Part shown: positions 1 through 8,229 of the stretch, piece by piece
How positions within the stretch are numbered: position 1 is the first letter of the stretch
Layout: each line of letters starts with the position of its first letter
Assembly: GCA_947385185.1 (NCBI GenBank)
Contig: CANDJX010000033.1
Coordinates: 1 to 13,902 of the forward strand
Direction of reading: 5' to 3'
From: an uncultured Clostridia bacterium
Lineage (GTDB): Bacteria; Bacillota; Clostridia; Christensenellales; Pumilibacteraceae
Length of the DNA: 13,902 nt
Made by a program: the position numbers and the translations under genes
The notes under the pieces: model-generated
Databases searched by the model: none
What the model was told of the DNA's origin: nothing
Seen by the model: the letters and a program-made list of their open reading frames with translations, nothing else

Positions 1-45
1 GATTCCTGTAAGTGACTGGAGTTCAGACGTGTGCTCTTCCGATCT
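1..45 (-). other. Illumina TruSeq-type adapter plus index (artefact)
   Basis: Read on the minus strand this is the standard TruSeq read-2 adapter beginning AGATCGGAAGAGC and ending in CTCCAGTCAC, followed by an apparent 8-base index TTACAGGA and ATC, the first bases of the next constant adapter part. It is the exact reverse complement of 13858-13902. It is sequencing-library DNA left on the contig and not part of the organism. It supplies the false last residues and stop codon of the pnp reading frame. Confidence 0.98.
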
Positions 46-1189
46 TATTGTACTGATGCATATATCTCTTTTTAACGTCGTCCTCGTCGAGATTCTCGAG
101 TTTCTGCGCATCTCCGATAGTTCCGAGCGTACAGGTGGACATTGCCTGCGACTGTCCTCTGGTAAATACGGCGGAACCGTGCACTCTGGGAAGGATACCT
201 ACTTCGCACCATATATCCCTGATGTCTTCGAGTCCGCGTCCGTCCGGACGTTCGCCTTTATCGAGTATTTTCGCACGTACTTTTTCTTTGGTTATATAAT
301 AAAGCGAATCTTTGATTTCCCTTTCCATATCCGGGAAAGTTTCCGCGAAATGCTCGAGAGTTATCCTTTCGACTTCGTCCTGGTTGTTCTGACGCTCGGT
401 GCGGTCGTGAGTCGCGAGCGCGTCGTCGAGCAACTTGTCCGCAAACTTACGTACCTCCGTGTCGAGATCTTCGGGAACGTGATAAAGCGGCATCTCCTTT
501 TTGGGCTTGCCGATCTTGGCTACGATATCGTTTATGAACGCAACGATCTTCTTGATTTCTTCGTGCGCAAAAAGTATGCCGCCCAGCATAACTTCCTCGC
601 TCACTTCGTTAGCGCCCGCTTCGACCATCATGATAGCGTCCGCGGTGCCTGCAACGTAAACGTGCATCGAGCTTGCTTCTCTCTGTCTGCAATCGGGGTT
701 GATAACGTACTTACCGTCCACATATCCGACTACTACCGCGCCGGTAGGTCCGGCAAACGGAATATCCGAAATAGACAGAGCGATCGACGATCCGACCATG
801 CCCCACACTTCGGGAGGACAGTCGGGTTCGACAGACAATGCGGTACAAACGACCGTAACGTCGTTGAAAAGTCCTTTCGGGAAAAGCGGGCGAAGCGGTC
901 TGTCTATAAGACGCGACGTAAGAATAGCTTTGTCGCTTCCCCGTCCTTCTCTTCTCTTGAAGCTGCCCGGTATTTTACCGATAGCGTAAAGTTTTTCTTC
1001 GAAATCGACCCCGAGCGGGAAAAAGTCCATGCCGGGTCTGGGCGCGTCCGACATACATACGTTGGTCATAACCACGGTATCGCCGCATCTTACTATGCAG
1101 TGTCCGTTGGCCTGCTCTCCGTACTTGCCGGTTTCGACGATAATTTCGCGCCCGCCGATTTCGGTTTTGAAAATGTTTCCTTCTTTCAT
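46..1189 (-). CDS. pnp: Polynucleotide phosphorylase, N-terminal part, truncated by contig end
   Basis: PNPase degrades RNA 3' to 5' by phosphorolysis and acts in mRNA turnover in the cytosol. The 381 genomic residues correspond to roughly the first half of a protein usually near 700 residues. The first RNase PH-like domain is present, with the conserved stretch GSFKRREGRGSDKAI (75-89) and SRLIDRPLRPLFP (92-104). A helical linker follows, and then the start of the second RNase PH domain, with RPDGRGL (314-320) and FTRGQ (342-346). The frame ends at MHQYN, the point where PNPases normally continue into FPP; the remaining catalytic domain and the KH and S1 domains are missing. The following residues KIGRAHV and stop come from adapter and must be dropped. 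The ATG at 1189 has AGGAG about 12 bases upstream. It follows rpsO, the classic rpsO-pnp pair. Confidence 0.97.
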
Positions 1190-1243
1190 TTTCGGTTATA
1201 TCTCCTCTATATACTTATAACATTATTTGCGTATCATAAACAG

Positions 1244-1267
1244 AAAGGCGAACTTTCGTCCGCCCTT
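1244..1267 (-). promoter_or_regulatory. rpsO-pnp intergenic hairpin (weak terminator or processing site)
   Basis: On the transcribed strand a 10-bp stem (AAGGGCGGAC / GTTCGCCTTT, two G-U pairs) closes a GAAA tetraloop. It starts 14 bases after the rpsO stop. The bases after it (CTGTTTATGAT) are only mildly U-rich, so this is at best a leaky terminator. In E. coli the rpsO-pnp gap also holds a terminator and an RNase III-cleaved stem used in pnp autocontrol; the same role here is inference from position. Confidence 0.65.
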
Positions 1268-1281
1268 CGATATGTTTAATT

Positions 1282-1545
1282 TTATTTTCTCAAATCCAAA
1301 TCGGCGACAATTTTTCTGTATCTCTCGATGTCAAGTTCTTTCAGATAGTTAAGCAAGCTACGTCTGGAACCAACCATCTGTAACAGACCTCTGCGCGAAT
1401 GATGATCTTTCTTGTGAACCTTAAGATGTTCGGTCAAATGATTGATCCTCTCCGTAAGAAGCGCAATCTGTACTTCGGGGCTTCCCGTATCTCCGGGGTG
1501 CGTTGCGAACTTGGCGATAATAGCCGCTTTCTTTTCCTTGTCCAT
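1282..1545 (-). CDS. rpsO: 30S ribosomal protein S15
   Basis: S15 is a primary binder of 16S rRNA in the central domain of the small subunit and helps organise the platform. The 87-residue product has the family's usual length (about 88-89) and its hallmarks: THPGDTGSPEVQIALLTERI near residues 16-35, the rRNA-binding stretch HKKDHHSRRGLLQMVGSRR (44-62) and the end LNYLKELDIERYRKIV. The ATG at 1545 is preceded by GGGAGGT seven bases upstream. Its own promoter lies about 90-120 bases upstream (1637-1665), so it is probably transcribed separately from hemZ. pnp follows after 92 bases with a hairpin between. Nothing in the protein is unusual. Confidence 0.99.
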   Translation of the reverse strand: MDKEKKAAIIAKFATHPGDTGSPEVQIALLTERINHLTEHLKVHKKDHHSRRGLLQMVGSRRSLLNYLKELDIERYRKIVADLDLRK

Positions 1546-1630
1546 TTGTTTTACCTCCCAATGGAATTATTTATTCGCCTCAGCCTTAAGTATCGGCGTG
1601 GAGAGCGCCAAACTTCCAGAACTAAGGTAC
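1546..1630 (-). promoter_or_regulatory. rpsO 5' leader with possible S15 autoregulatory fold
   Basis: The predicted leader is about 85 nt. It can form an outer 5-bp stem CCTTA/TAAGG (1623-1627 with 1584-1588) around an inner hairpin GGCG-CTCTCCA-CGCC (1609-1595). The loop bases TCTCC can pair, with one G-U, with the Shine-Dalgarno GGAGG near 1554-1558, giving a pseudoknot-like closed state. S15 is known to repress its own mRNA in several bacteria through unrelated leader structures. That this leader works so is inference. Confidence 0.4.
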
Positions 1631-1636
1631 CGACAT

Positions 1637-1665
1637 AGTATATCATACCGAAACGGAAAAGTAAA
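1637..1665 (-). promoter_or_regulatory. Sigma-A type promoter of rpsO
   Basis: On the minus strand a -35 TTTACT (1660-1665) and a -10 TATACT (1637-1642) are separated by exactly 17 bases. Transcription would start near 1630, giving an 85-nt rpsO leader. It sits in the 146-base gap between hemZ and rpsO, where a promoter for the ribosomal gene is expected. Confidence 0.75.
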
Positions 1666-1691
1666 CAAATTTTACACCCCGATACAAAAAA

Positions 1692-3086
1692 TTATACGCG
1701 GCTTTCTTTACCCGAGAAAAATTTCAGCTTTTGTTCCAATCTTTCGTCGAATTCGGACAAATAAAGCCCTACGTCTTTAGGCGAAGCATGACGCGAAATT
1801 GCGCCGCCGAGCAATTTGGAAATACTACCGGCGCCGCACGCGTATACGGGAACAAGTTCTTCCATAACCGTAATATTATTTATGCATTCGCGGTCTTTTA
1901 TCGAATACCCGACGTTTTCGAGATTACCGACCATATTTTTTTGTCTGTACAGATAATACGGCTCGTATGCTTTCAGCTTATCAGCCGCATATCCGGTCAT
2001 CTTTTCCGCCTCCGCGCAATAAAGTACGCTGTCGGCGAGTCCCGAGCCGCGCTTCCGACTTAACGTATGTACCGTAATGTTTGCCGGACAAAGATCGTAT
2101 ATCCCGTCGACCGTATTGACAAAGTCGTCAAGGCGTTCATCCGCCAGTCCCGCGATTATATCCGTATTGATGTCGAATCCGTAATCCGCCGCGGCTTCGT
2201 ACGCCTCGAAAAATTGAGCGGCCGTATGTCTGCGCCCGATTTTTTGCAAAGTAACGTCATTGAGCGTCTGCGGATTTATGCACACTCTTGTGACGCCTCC
2301 GTCCCACATCGCTTTGAGTTTGTCCACGGTAATGCTGTCCGGTCGTCCGGCTTCGAAAGTAAATTCCGCGCCGTGGACGTCGATTGCGTCGGACAAACGG
2401 CGAATATCGCCATAGCTCAGTACGGACGGAGTACCGCCGCCGATATATACGGATAAAATTTGCCTGCCCGATTCGGAAATAAATTTTTTGACCGCTCCGA
2501 TTTCTTTTATCAGCGCGTCGATATATTCATCCAGGCGACTGTTTTTCGCATTGACATCCGCCGAGGGAAACGAACAGTATATACATCTGCCGTCGCAATA
2601 CGGAACGTGCACGTATAAATTGACTTTGTTTCCGAGATCTTTTATATACGGCTGCTGGACGTTTATGATTTTTTCTATAACGTCAGCCTGCTTTTTCCTT
2701 ACCCGAAAAGTGTTCTGAAGATACGGAGAAATTCCGTCGCGGCTTCCGCCGCGCAATAAATAATCGTAGGCAAGACGCGTCGGACGAACGCCGGTAAGAC
2801 TTCCCCACGGAAGCTCGACGCCGTAATAATCGGAGAGCGCATCGTACAAAGCAAGTTTAAGAAATCGCTTTGTCATGCGTTTGATCTCCAACGCATCTCC
2901 TTCGGGGCTTTCCGAAGTAAAATCTTTGGCGCAATCGCCGACGCTTACGCGCGCCCGTAGTTCGTTCGATTCGTGAAAATCCACGCGTACCGCCGCGCCG
3001 TTGTAGAACGATGTAAACAGCCTTAACTCGTCGAGAAGATCGGGTTCGAACTTTCCGACGTTCGAAGAAAAATCGAACTCAGACAT
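1692..3086 (-). CDS. hemZ: HemZ-type radical SAM protein (coproporphyrinogen dehydrogenase-like)
   Basis: HemZ belongs to the HemN-related radical SAM family. These enzymes use a 4Fe-4S cluster and S-adenosylmethionine, HemN for oxygen-independent decarboxylation of coproporphyrinogen III; the true substrate of clostridial HemZ proteins is less certain. The cluster motif is CDGRCIYC, with C164, C168 and C171 preceded by NLYVHVPY. The SAM-binding GGGTP follows at 216-220. The N-terminal 150 residues carry the HemZ-specific block PWGSLTGVRPTRLAYD (93-108), and YYLYRQKNMVGNLENVGYS (377-395) is a C-terminal family signature. At 464 residues the length is ordinary. Its start overlaps the end of the upstream MBL hydrolase gene by 8 bases, and AAAGGG lies upstream, so it is probably translated from the same message. 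No other haem gene is nearby. Confidence 0.93.
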   Translation of the reverse strand: MSEFDFSSNVGKFEPDLLDELRLFTSFYNGAAVRVDFHESNELRARVSVGDCAKDFTSESPEGDALEIKRMTKRFLKLALYDALSDYYGVELPWGSLTGVRPTRLAYDYLLRGGSRDGISPYLQNTFRVRKKQADVIEKIINVQQPYIKDLGNKVNLYVHVPYCDGRCIYCSFPSADVNAKNSRLDEYIDALIKEIGAVKKFISESGRQILSVYIGGGTPSVLSYGDIRRLSDAIDVHGAEFTFEAGRPDSITVDKLKAMWDGGVTRVCINPQTLNDVTLQKIGRRHTAAQFFEAYEAAADYGFDINTDIIAGLADERLDDFVNTVDGIYDLCPANITVHTLSRKRGSGLADSVLYCAEAEKMTGYAADKLKAYEPYYLYRQKNMVGNLENVGYSIKDRECINNITVMEELVPVYACGAGSISKLLGGAISRHASPKDVGLYLSEFDERLEQKLKFFSGKESRV

Positions 3087-3690
3087 ACGGGTTATTTTCC
3101 CTTTCGAAATTCAAAGTGGTGACGTCTCCGTGTCCCGGATATACTCTGTAGTCGCCTTCCAGGGCAAACAATTTGTTTCTGACGGAATCGGCAAGCGCGC
3201 TTCCGCTGCCTGTCGGAAAATCGCTTCTTCCCACACTCAGATAAAACAAAGTATCGCCGGAAAAGATGTTTTTTTCGCAGACGTAGCAAACGCCGCCGAC
3301 CGTATGCCCCGGTGTATGAATGACTTCAAACGTCAATCCGCACACCGTTATTTTCTCGCCTCCGACCAGCAAAACGTCGGGAACGAATCTATTGAAACGC
3401 GCGCCGAGCTCGCTTGCCATATTTTTATCCGTATTCACAAGCTCGAGTTCTGCGGAATGCATATATATTTCGGCGCCGCCGTCCGCAAACGCCTTTGCCG
3501 CGTTACAATGATCGAAATGCGCATGAGTAAGTAAAATCGCTTTGACCGTCAATTTTTTGCGTTCCGCGGCGGCAACTATACGCTCGTAATCGTCGCCGGG
3601 ATCAATCGCCACCGCGTCGGTTCTGCCTTCGGCGCTTACGAGATAACAATTCTCGTACAGAACGCCCGTCGTAATTCGTTCTATCGTCAT
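3079..3690 (-). CDS. MBL-fold metallo-hydrolase, glyoxalase II-like
   Basis: A 203-residue zinc hydrolase of the metallo-beta-lactamase fold, similar in size and motifs to the small glyoxalase II-like proteins of Firmicutes (YqgX type). The metal ligands are all visible: THAHFDH gives H56, H58, D60 and H61; HTPGHT gives H129; FSGDTLF gives D146; YPGHGD gives H187. No membrane segment or signal peptide is seen, so it is cytosolic. The ATG overlaps the relA stop codon (ATGA), with AGGAG about 9 bases upstream, and its own end overlaps hemZ, so it is translationally embedded between them. The physiological substrate cannot be told from sequence; hydrolysis of a glutathione- or other thiol-ester is typical of the family. 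Confidence 0.93.
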   Translation of the reverse strand: MTIERITTGVLYENCYLVSAEGRTDAVAIDPGDDYERIVAAAERKKLTVKAILLTHAHFDHCNAAKAFADGGAEIYMHSAELELVNTDKNMASELGARFNRFVPDVLLVGGEKITVCGLTFEVIHTPGHTVGGVCYVCEKNIFSGDTLFYLSVGRSDFPTGSGSALADSVRNKLFALEGDYRVYPGHGDVTTLNFERENNPYV

Positions 3691-5831
3691 ACTGCGGCGC
3701 TCCTGAACACTTCGCGGACGGGCGGTAACTGCCGGAGTTTTTTTATAAGAGTATCTATCTCGGTCAGACTGCCTACGTTTACGCCGATGGTAAGCGTAAG
3801 CATATCGTTTTTATCCACCCTGCCGTTTATCGAGCTGAGAGACAGTTTAAGCTCGGAAATCACCATTGAAACGTCGACGATAAAGTTTTCTTTATTATTT
3901 GCAAGAATCTGCAAAGACACGACGAAATTGCTTTCGGTCTTATCGCTCCACGATGCGGGAATAAGTTTCTTCTGATCCACGCTTTTAAGATTAGGACACT
4001 CGAGGCGATGAACGGTGACGCCGCGCCCGTTCGAGATATATCCGATTATAGCGTCACCCGGAACGGGATTACAACATTTTCCTATATGACAAAGCATATC
4101 GGGTTCGCCGTTGATGAGTATGCCGCCCGTGTCGCGCTTGCGAAGCGACCCGGTGGGCTTGACGGGCTGTTTCGCTTTTTGTTCGCGACGATAAAAATCG
4201 ATCAGTTTCGGAAGTATCTGATGAACGGTATATCCGCCGTAACCTATCGAAGCATAGAGATCGTCAAGCGAAGAAATGGAATAACGTTGCATAACAATAT
4301 CCAGCCATTCGGGCTTCAACAAAGCGGGGAGCTGAAATCCGAGCCGCTTTGCCTCGAGTTCGAGCATTTCCCTGCCTTTATGGATATTGTCCTCTTTCAT
4401 CTCTTTTTTGAACCACGCGCGTATCTTCGTCCTTGCCTGAGTCGTCTTGACGACGCGCAGCCAATCGCGGCTGGGTCCTTTCGAGTTGTTGGACGTAATG
4501 ATTTCGACGTAGTCACCCGTTTCGAGCTTGGTTTCGAGCGGTACTATACGGTTATTGATTTTTGCTCCGACGCACCTGTTGCCTATTTCGCTGTGCACGC
4601 TGTATGCAAAATCGATCGGGGTCGAGCCTTCGGGAAGCGGCACGACGTCGCCTTTCGGCGTAAAAATAAATACCTGCCCCTCGTACAGATCGACTTTGAG
4701 CGATTCGTATAACTCCTGCGGGTCGGCGGCTTCGCCCTGCGCGTCCATAACGCCGCGAAGCCATTTGAGCCTGTCCTCGCTGCCGTCCGACGATACGGAA
4801 TTATTTGCGTGCTCTTTATATTTCCAATGCGCCGCGATACCGAATTCGGCTATACGGTGCATTTCATACGTCCTGATCTGTATTTCAAACGGCGTGCCGT
4901 AATTGGTCATGACGGTCGTATGCAGCGACTGATAATTATTCGGCTTCGGAACGGCGATATAATCCTTGAAACGCCCCGGGATCGGCTTCCACCGCGAATG
5001 GATCAATCCGAGCACTTCATAACACGCCTCGACGCTTTCAACGATGATACGCACGGCGGTAAGATCGTAGATCTGCTCGAACGTCCGATGTTTTTCGCTC
5101 ATCTTTTTGTAAATACTATAGAAATGCTTTGGTCTGCCGCTGACTTCTCCGACTATGCCGTGCTCTTTCATCATATCGCGAAGAGTCGTGCAAAGTTTGT
5201 CTACGATCTCCTGACGTTCGGCACGTTTAAGCGACACTTCCTTAACCAACGAATCGTATGCGTCCGGATGAAGAACTTTCAAGCAAAGATCTTCCATTTC
5301 GCATTTGATATAACTCAAGCCGAGTCGGGACGCAAGTCGGGCGTATATCTCGAGCGTTTCGTTCGCAAGCGCAAACTGCCGCTCTTTCGAAAGCGCTTCT
5401 ATAGTGCGCATATTGTGCAACCTATCGGCAAGTTTGATTATAAGGACGCGAATATCCTTTGCCATGGCAAAAAACATTCTCCGAAAATTTTCCGCCTGCT
5501 CCTGCTCTTTTGACGTAAAAGATATTTTCTTGAGCTTTGTTACCCCGAGCACGAGTTCCGTGATCGTATCGCCGAACAACGAACGAATGTCGTCTTCGGT
5601 CGCGTCGGTATCCTCGAGGGTGTCGTGCAGTAAAGCGGCGCATATAGAGCTGTAATCCATTCCCAGGTCAAGCAGAATATTCGCAACCGCAACCGGATGC
5701 GTAATATAAGGCTCGCCCGAAACACGGCGTTGACCATCGTGTTTCATCGTCGCGTATTCAAGCACTTTCGCGATAACTTCGCGATGTTCTTTGGTATAGA
5801 TCAATTGGCATCTGGCAAGCAATCTCTGCAT
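3687..5831 (-). CDS. relA: Bifunctional (p)ppGpp synthetase/hydrolase, RelA/SpoT family
   Basis: This enzyme makes and degrades the alarmone (p)ppGpp in the stringent response. The 714-residue protein has every long-RSH domain. The HD hydrolase domain has H45, HDTLED at 69-74 and KLADRLHNMRT near 133-143. The synthetase domain has GRFKDYIAVPKPNNYQSLH (286-304) and EIQIRT at 316-321. The TGS domain (VFIFTPKGDVVPLPEGSTP) starts near 387, a zinc-finger-like CHIGKCCNPVPGD is at 581-593, and a C-terminal ACT domain follows. The RFKD motif in the synthetase site is the RxKD type of bifunctional enzymes, not the ExDD of synthetase-only RelA, and the intact HD motif agrees. The start has AAAGGAG about 8 bases upstream, lying inside the end of recJ; one base separates the two genes. 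Confidence 0.97.
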   Translation of the reverse strand: MQRLLARCQLIYTKEHREVIAKVLEYATMKHDGQRRVSGEPYITHPVAVANILLDLGMDYSSICAALLHDTLEDTDATEDDIRSLFGDTITELVLGVTKLKKISFTSKEQEQAENFRRMFFAMAKDIRVLIIKLADRLHNMRTIEALSKERQFALANETLEIYARLASRLGLSYIKCEMEDLCLKVLHPDAYDSLVKEVSLKRAERQEIVDKLCTTLRDMMKEHGIVGEVSGRPKHFYSIYKKMSEKHRTFEQIYDLTAVRIIVESVEACYEVLGLIHSRWKPIPGRFKDYIAVPKPNNYQSLHTTVMTNYGTPFEIQIRTYEMHRIAEFGIAAHWKYKEHANNSVSSDGSEDRLKWLRGVMDAQGEAADPQELYESLKVDLYEGQVFIFTPKGDVVPLPEGSTPIDFAYSVHSEIGNRCVGAKINNRIVPLETKLETGDYVEIITSNNSKGPSRDWLRVVKTTQARTKIRAWFKKEMKEDNIHKGREMLELEAKRLGFQLPALLKPEWLDIVMQRYSISSLDDLYASIGYGGYTVHQILPKLIDFYRREQKAKQPVKPTGSLRKRDTGGILINGEPDMLCHIGKCCNPVPGDAIIGYISNGRGVTVHRLECPNLKSVDQKKLIPASWSDKTESNFVVSLQILANNKENFIVDVSMVISELKLSLSSINGRVDKNDMLTLTIGVNVGSLTEIDTLIKKLRQLPPVREVFRSAAV

Positions 5832-5832
5832 T

Positions 5833-8175
5833 TCAACTCTCCTTTGCCGCCGAGCGATATATTGCGGACTCGTTAAGCGATCTGTGCACGTCTTTATTTA
5901 CTTTCAATCCGTCGCCCGAAAGCGTAATAAATCCAAGCTCTTTGAATACCGCCAGACAAAAAACGAACTGCAACGGGTCGGAATCCGCGACAAACTGCGA
6001 AAAACGTTTATAAAAAACAATGACGCTTTTGTTCGCCGCTTCCGCGTGCGAAACGATCGCCGAATAATATTTCGCAAAAACGTTGCGATCGGTCGACACC
6101 GAATCGAACAAGCGGCAACGCTTGCTTTCCGGAACGAAAATGCGCGCTTTAGTCAGCTTGTTTAAGCGCGAAATTATCGCTTCGGACGGCGGCGCGTCGA
6201 CAAAAACGATTTTATCGTAATTTCCGAGACACGACGATTCGTCGAAGGACGGAGCCACTATAATTCCGGAATAATTATTTTTTTCGGAACGGAACATATA
6301 ATCGTGAGTAACGAATTTATCCGAGCCCAAAGCAAGCGTTTTGTTGTATGACTCGCGATCCGCGCACACAAACAACGTGCCGTATATCGACCCGGGAAGA
6401 AGCGAACGCAATTCCGAATCCTTATAGTATTCGCATTCGCATCGATCGGCGGGCTCGACCGACAGCATTGATAAATATGCCGCCGCGGCAAGTTCGTCGT
6501 TTATATAAAGCTCCGACGGCACTACCGATTTTATATATCCCGAAACGCCGCCGTTCAGCCCTTCCGTCAGCTCCAATACGATTTTTTTCTCGTCCGAGCC
6601 CATAAGAAACTGGTTCTTGTTATAAAAATAAAATGCAAAAGTCTGAAGCGCTCCTATATGGACCTGCGAATGCTGCGGATTTTTGCACGGAGAAAATTTC
6701 ACTCCTTTTGCGGATATGCACAACAACGGCTTTGTATTCCCGTACCCCGTGGGTTCGAGCATTTCCATAGCCGAAAGAAACGACTTATCGCATTCGCTTT
6801 CATCGACGTCGAGATCGTATGACACGGAAGGCACGAAATATTTTTCGGGCTGTTTCGCCATATACTCGTTTATACGTACTCTGAAAGCCTCGATATTATC
6901 CTCGTGCACGGCAAAGCCCGCCGCGCCCGGATGTCCTCCGAACTCCACAAGCAAATCAGAACAATACGAAAGAGCGTCGTATATATTTATACCCGCGATC
7001 CCGCGCGCCGTTCCTTTGTATATTTTTTCTTCCGAACGATCCACAATAATGAATGCGGGACGGTTATAATCCCCCGCGAATCTTGCGGCGGCTATGCCTG
7101 TAACGCCTTTCATCCAGGAAGGATTGACAAGCACGATCGCGCGGTTGTCGACGATATTTTCAAAAGTCAGATCCGTTTCCGCTTCGGCATATATCTCGTC
7201 GCACACTTCTTTTCTGCGTTCGTTATCTTTTTCGATTTCGCCGATAAGCTCGTCTATCGTTTTCTCGTCGGACGTCGTCAGAATTTCAAACGCGCGAAAA
7301 GCGTCGCCCATCCTGCCCGCCGCGTTTATGCGCGGTGCGATTTTATATGCAATATCCGAAGAAGAAATTTTGCCGGACAGACCTTGAGAACGAAGCAACC
7401 TTTTCAATCCGATATTTCCGTTTCCGTCCGTAAGTATTTTCAATCCGAGCTGCACGATAAGCCTGTTTTCGTCTCTGAGCGCAACAAGGTCGGCAATTGT
7501 CGCCACAGCCGCAAGATCGATATATTCGAGATATGCGTCGCCCCCGAGCGCCTGAACGAGCTTGAGCGCGACTCCGGCGCCGCAAAGAAGTTTATCCGGG
7601 TACTCGTCGCCCGATTGCTTCGGATTGACGACGACGCAATTCGGTAAAACGCTTCCGGGTTCGTGATGATCGGTCACGATTATATCCACGCCGAGATCGA
7701 GGCAATGCTCCACTTCGTCTATACCCGAAATGCCGCAATCGCACGTGACGATAAGATCGGGCGAAACTTCTTCGATAATGCTTTCTATCGAATTGACGTT
7801 CAGACCGTAACCTTCGTTGATTCTGTTCGGAATATGAACGTATGAATCGCAACCGCGGGACTTGAAATAAAGCGACAAAATCGCCGAAGAACAAACGCCG
7901 TCGGCATCGTAATCGCCGTATATCAGAATACGTTCGCCATTCGTCATTGCGACTTTGATCCGCTCGACGGCGTCACGCATACCCTTCATCATAAAAGGAT
8001 CGTAGAAGTCGTCCTCGGACGGATGTAAAAAACGCGACACGGCTTTTTCGGTATCGATCCCGCGGGAAATCAATAACTCTGCCAATCTCCTATGAATATG
8101 AAGATTGTCCGACATTTCCCGTACTTTAATCAGATCGGGTTCGACAGTATTTTTTTTATTCAAAACCGTGTTCAT
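5833..8175 (-). CDS. recJ: Single-stranded-DNA-specific exonuclease RecJ
   Basis: RecJ is a 5' to 3' single-strand DNA exonuclease of the DHH superfamily used in recombination repair and mismatch repair. The metal-binding motifs are present: YGDYDADG (86-93), TCDCG (144-148), VTDHHEPG (167-174), IADLVAL near 228-234 and RINAAGRMG (282-290). The DHHA1 domain ends with the substrate-binding EFGGHPGAAGFAVH (411-424). Its 780 residues match Firmicute RecJ (about 780-790) and exceed E. coli RecJ (577), the extra part lying at the C-terminus. The ATG at 8175 fits the usual N-terminal extension before LLISRGI, although the Shine-Dalgarno (TAGG) is weak. It heads the recJ-relA-MBL-hemZ run, 20 bases after a strong terminator. 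Confidence 0.97.
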   Translation of the reverse strand: MNTVLNKKNTVEPDLIKVREMSDNLHIHRRLAELLISRGIDTEKAVSRFLHPSEDDFYDPFMMKGMRDAVERIKVAMTNGERILIYGDYDADGVCSSAILSLYFKSRGCDSYVHIPNRINEGYGLNVNSIESIIEEVSPDLIVTCDCGISGIDEVEHCLDLGVDIIVTDHHEPGSVLPNCVVVNPKQSGDEYPDKLLCGAGVALKLVQALGGDAYLEYIDLAAVATIADLVALRDENRLIVQLGLKILTDGNGNIGLKRLLRSQGLSGKISSSDIAYKIAPRINAAGRMGDAFRAFEILTTSDEKTIDELIGEIEKDNERRKEVCDEIYAEAETDLTFENIVDNRAIVLVNPSWMKGVTGIAAARFAGDYNRPAFIIVDRSEEKIYKGTARGIAGINIYDALSYCSDLLVEFGGHPGAAGFAVHEDNIEAFRVRINEYMAKQPEKYFVPSVSYDLDVDESECDKSFLSAMEMLEPTGYGNTKPLLCISAKGVKFSPCKNPQHSQVHIGALQTFAFYFYNKNQFLMGSDEKKIVLELTEGLNGGVSGYIKSVVPSELYINDELAAAAYLSMLSVEPADRCECEYYKDSELRSLLPGSIYGTLFVCADRESYNKTLALGSDKFVTHDYMFRSEKNNYSGIIVAPSFDESSCLGNYDKIVFVDAPPSEAIISRLNKLTKARIFVPESKRCRLFDSVSTDRNVFAKYYSAIVSHAEAANKSVIVFYKRFSQFVADSDPLQFVFCLAVFKELGFITLSGDGLKVNKDVHRSLNESAIYRSAAKES

Positions 8176-8194
8176 ATATAAAAACCTATAATTA

Positions 8195-8227
8195 AAAGCC
8201 TTCCGTTTTTTCGGAAGGCTTTGTTTT
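8195..8227 (-). terminator. Intrinsic terminator after secF (potentially bidirectional)
   Basis: A perfect 11-bp stem (8195-8205 with 8212-8222) with a 6-base loop lies 7 bases after the secF stop codon. On the minus strand it is followed by TTTTAATTAT and preceded by an A-rich stretch, a good rho-independent terminator for secD-secF. The plus strand also has a T-rich end (GTTTT). The stem ends only about 20 bases before the recJ start. Confidence 0.85.
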
Positions 8228-8229
8228 CA

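Noticed and set aside
29..1279. A 416-codon open frame on the plus strand opposite pnp
   Set aside because: It starts in adapter, shows no recognisable domain and lies antisense to a clear PNPase; it is a shadow of pnp codon bias.
7094..7120. Change of the His in the RecJ W-H-x-G-V segment to Met (WMKGV, near residue 355) as a possible loss of activity
   Set aside because: This position is not invariant in RecJ proteins as I know them, and all metal-binding motifs are intact.
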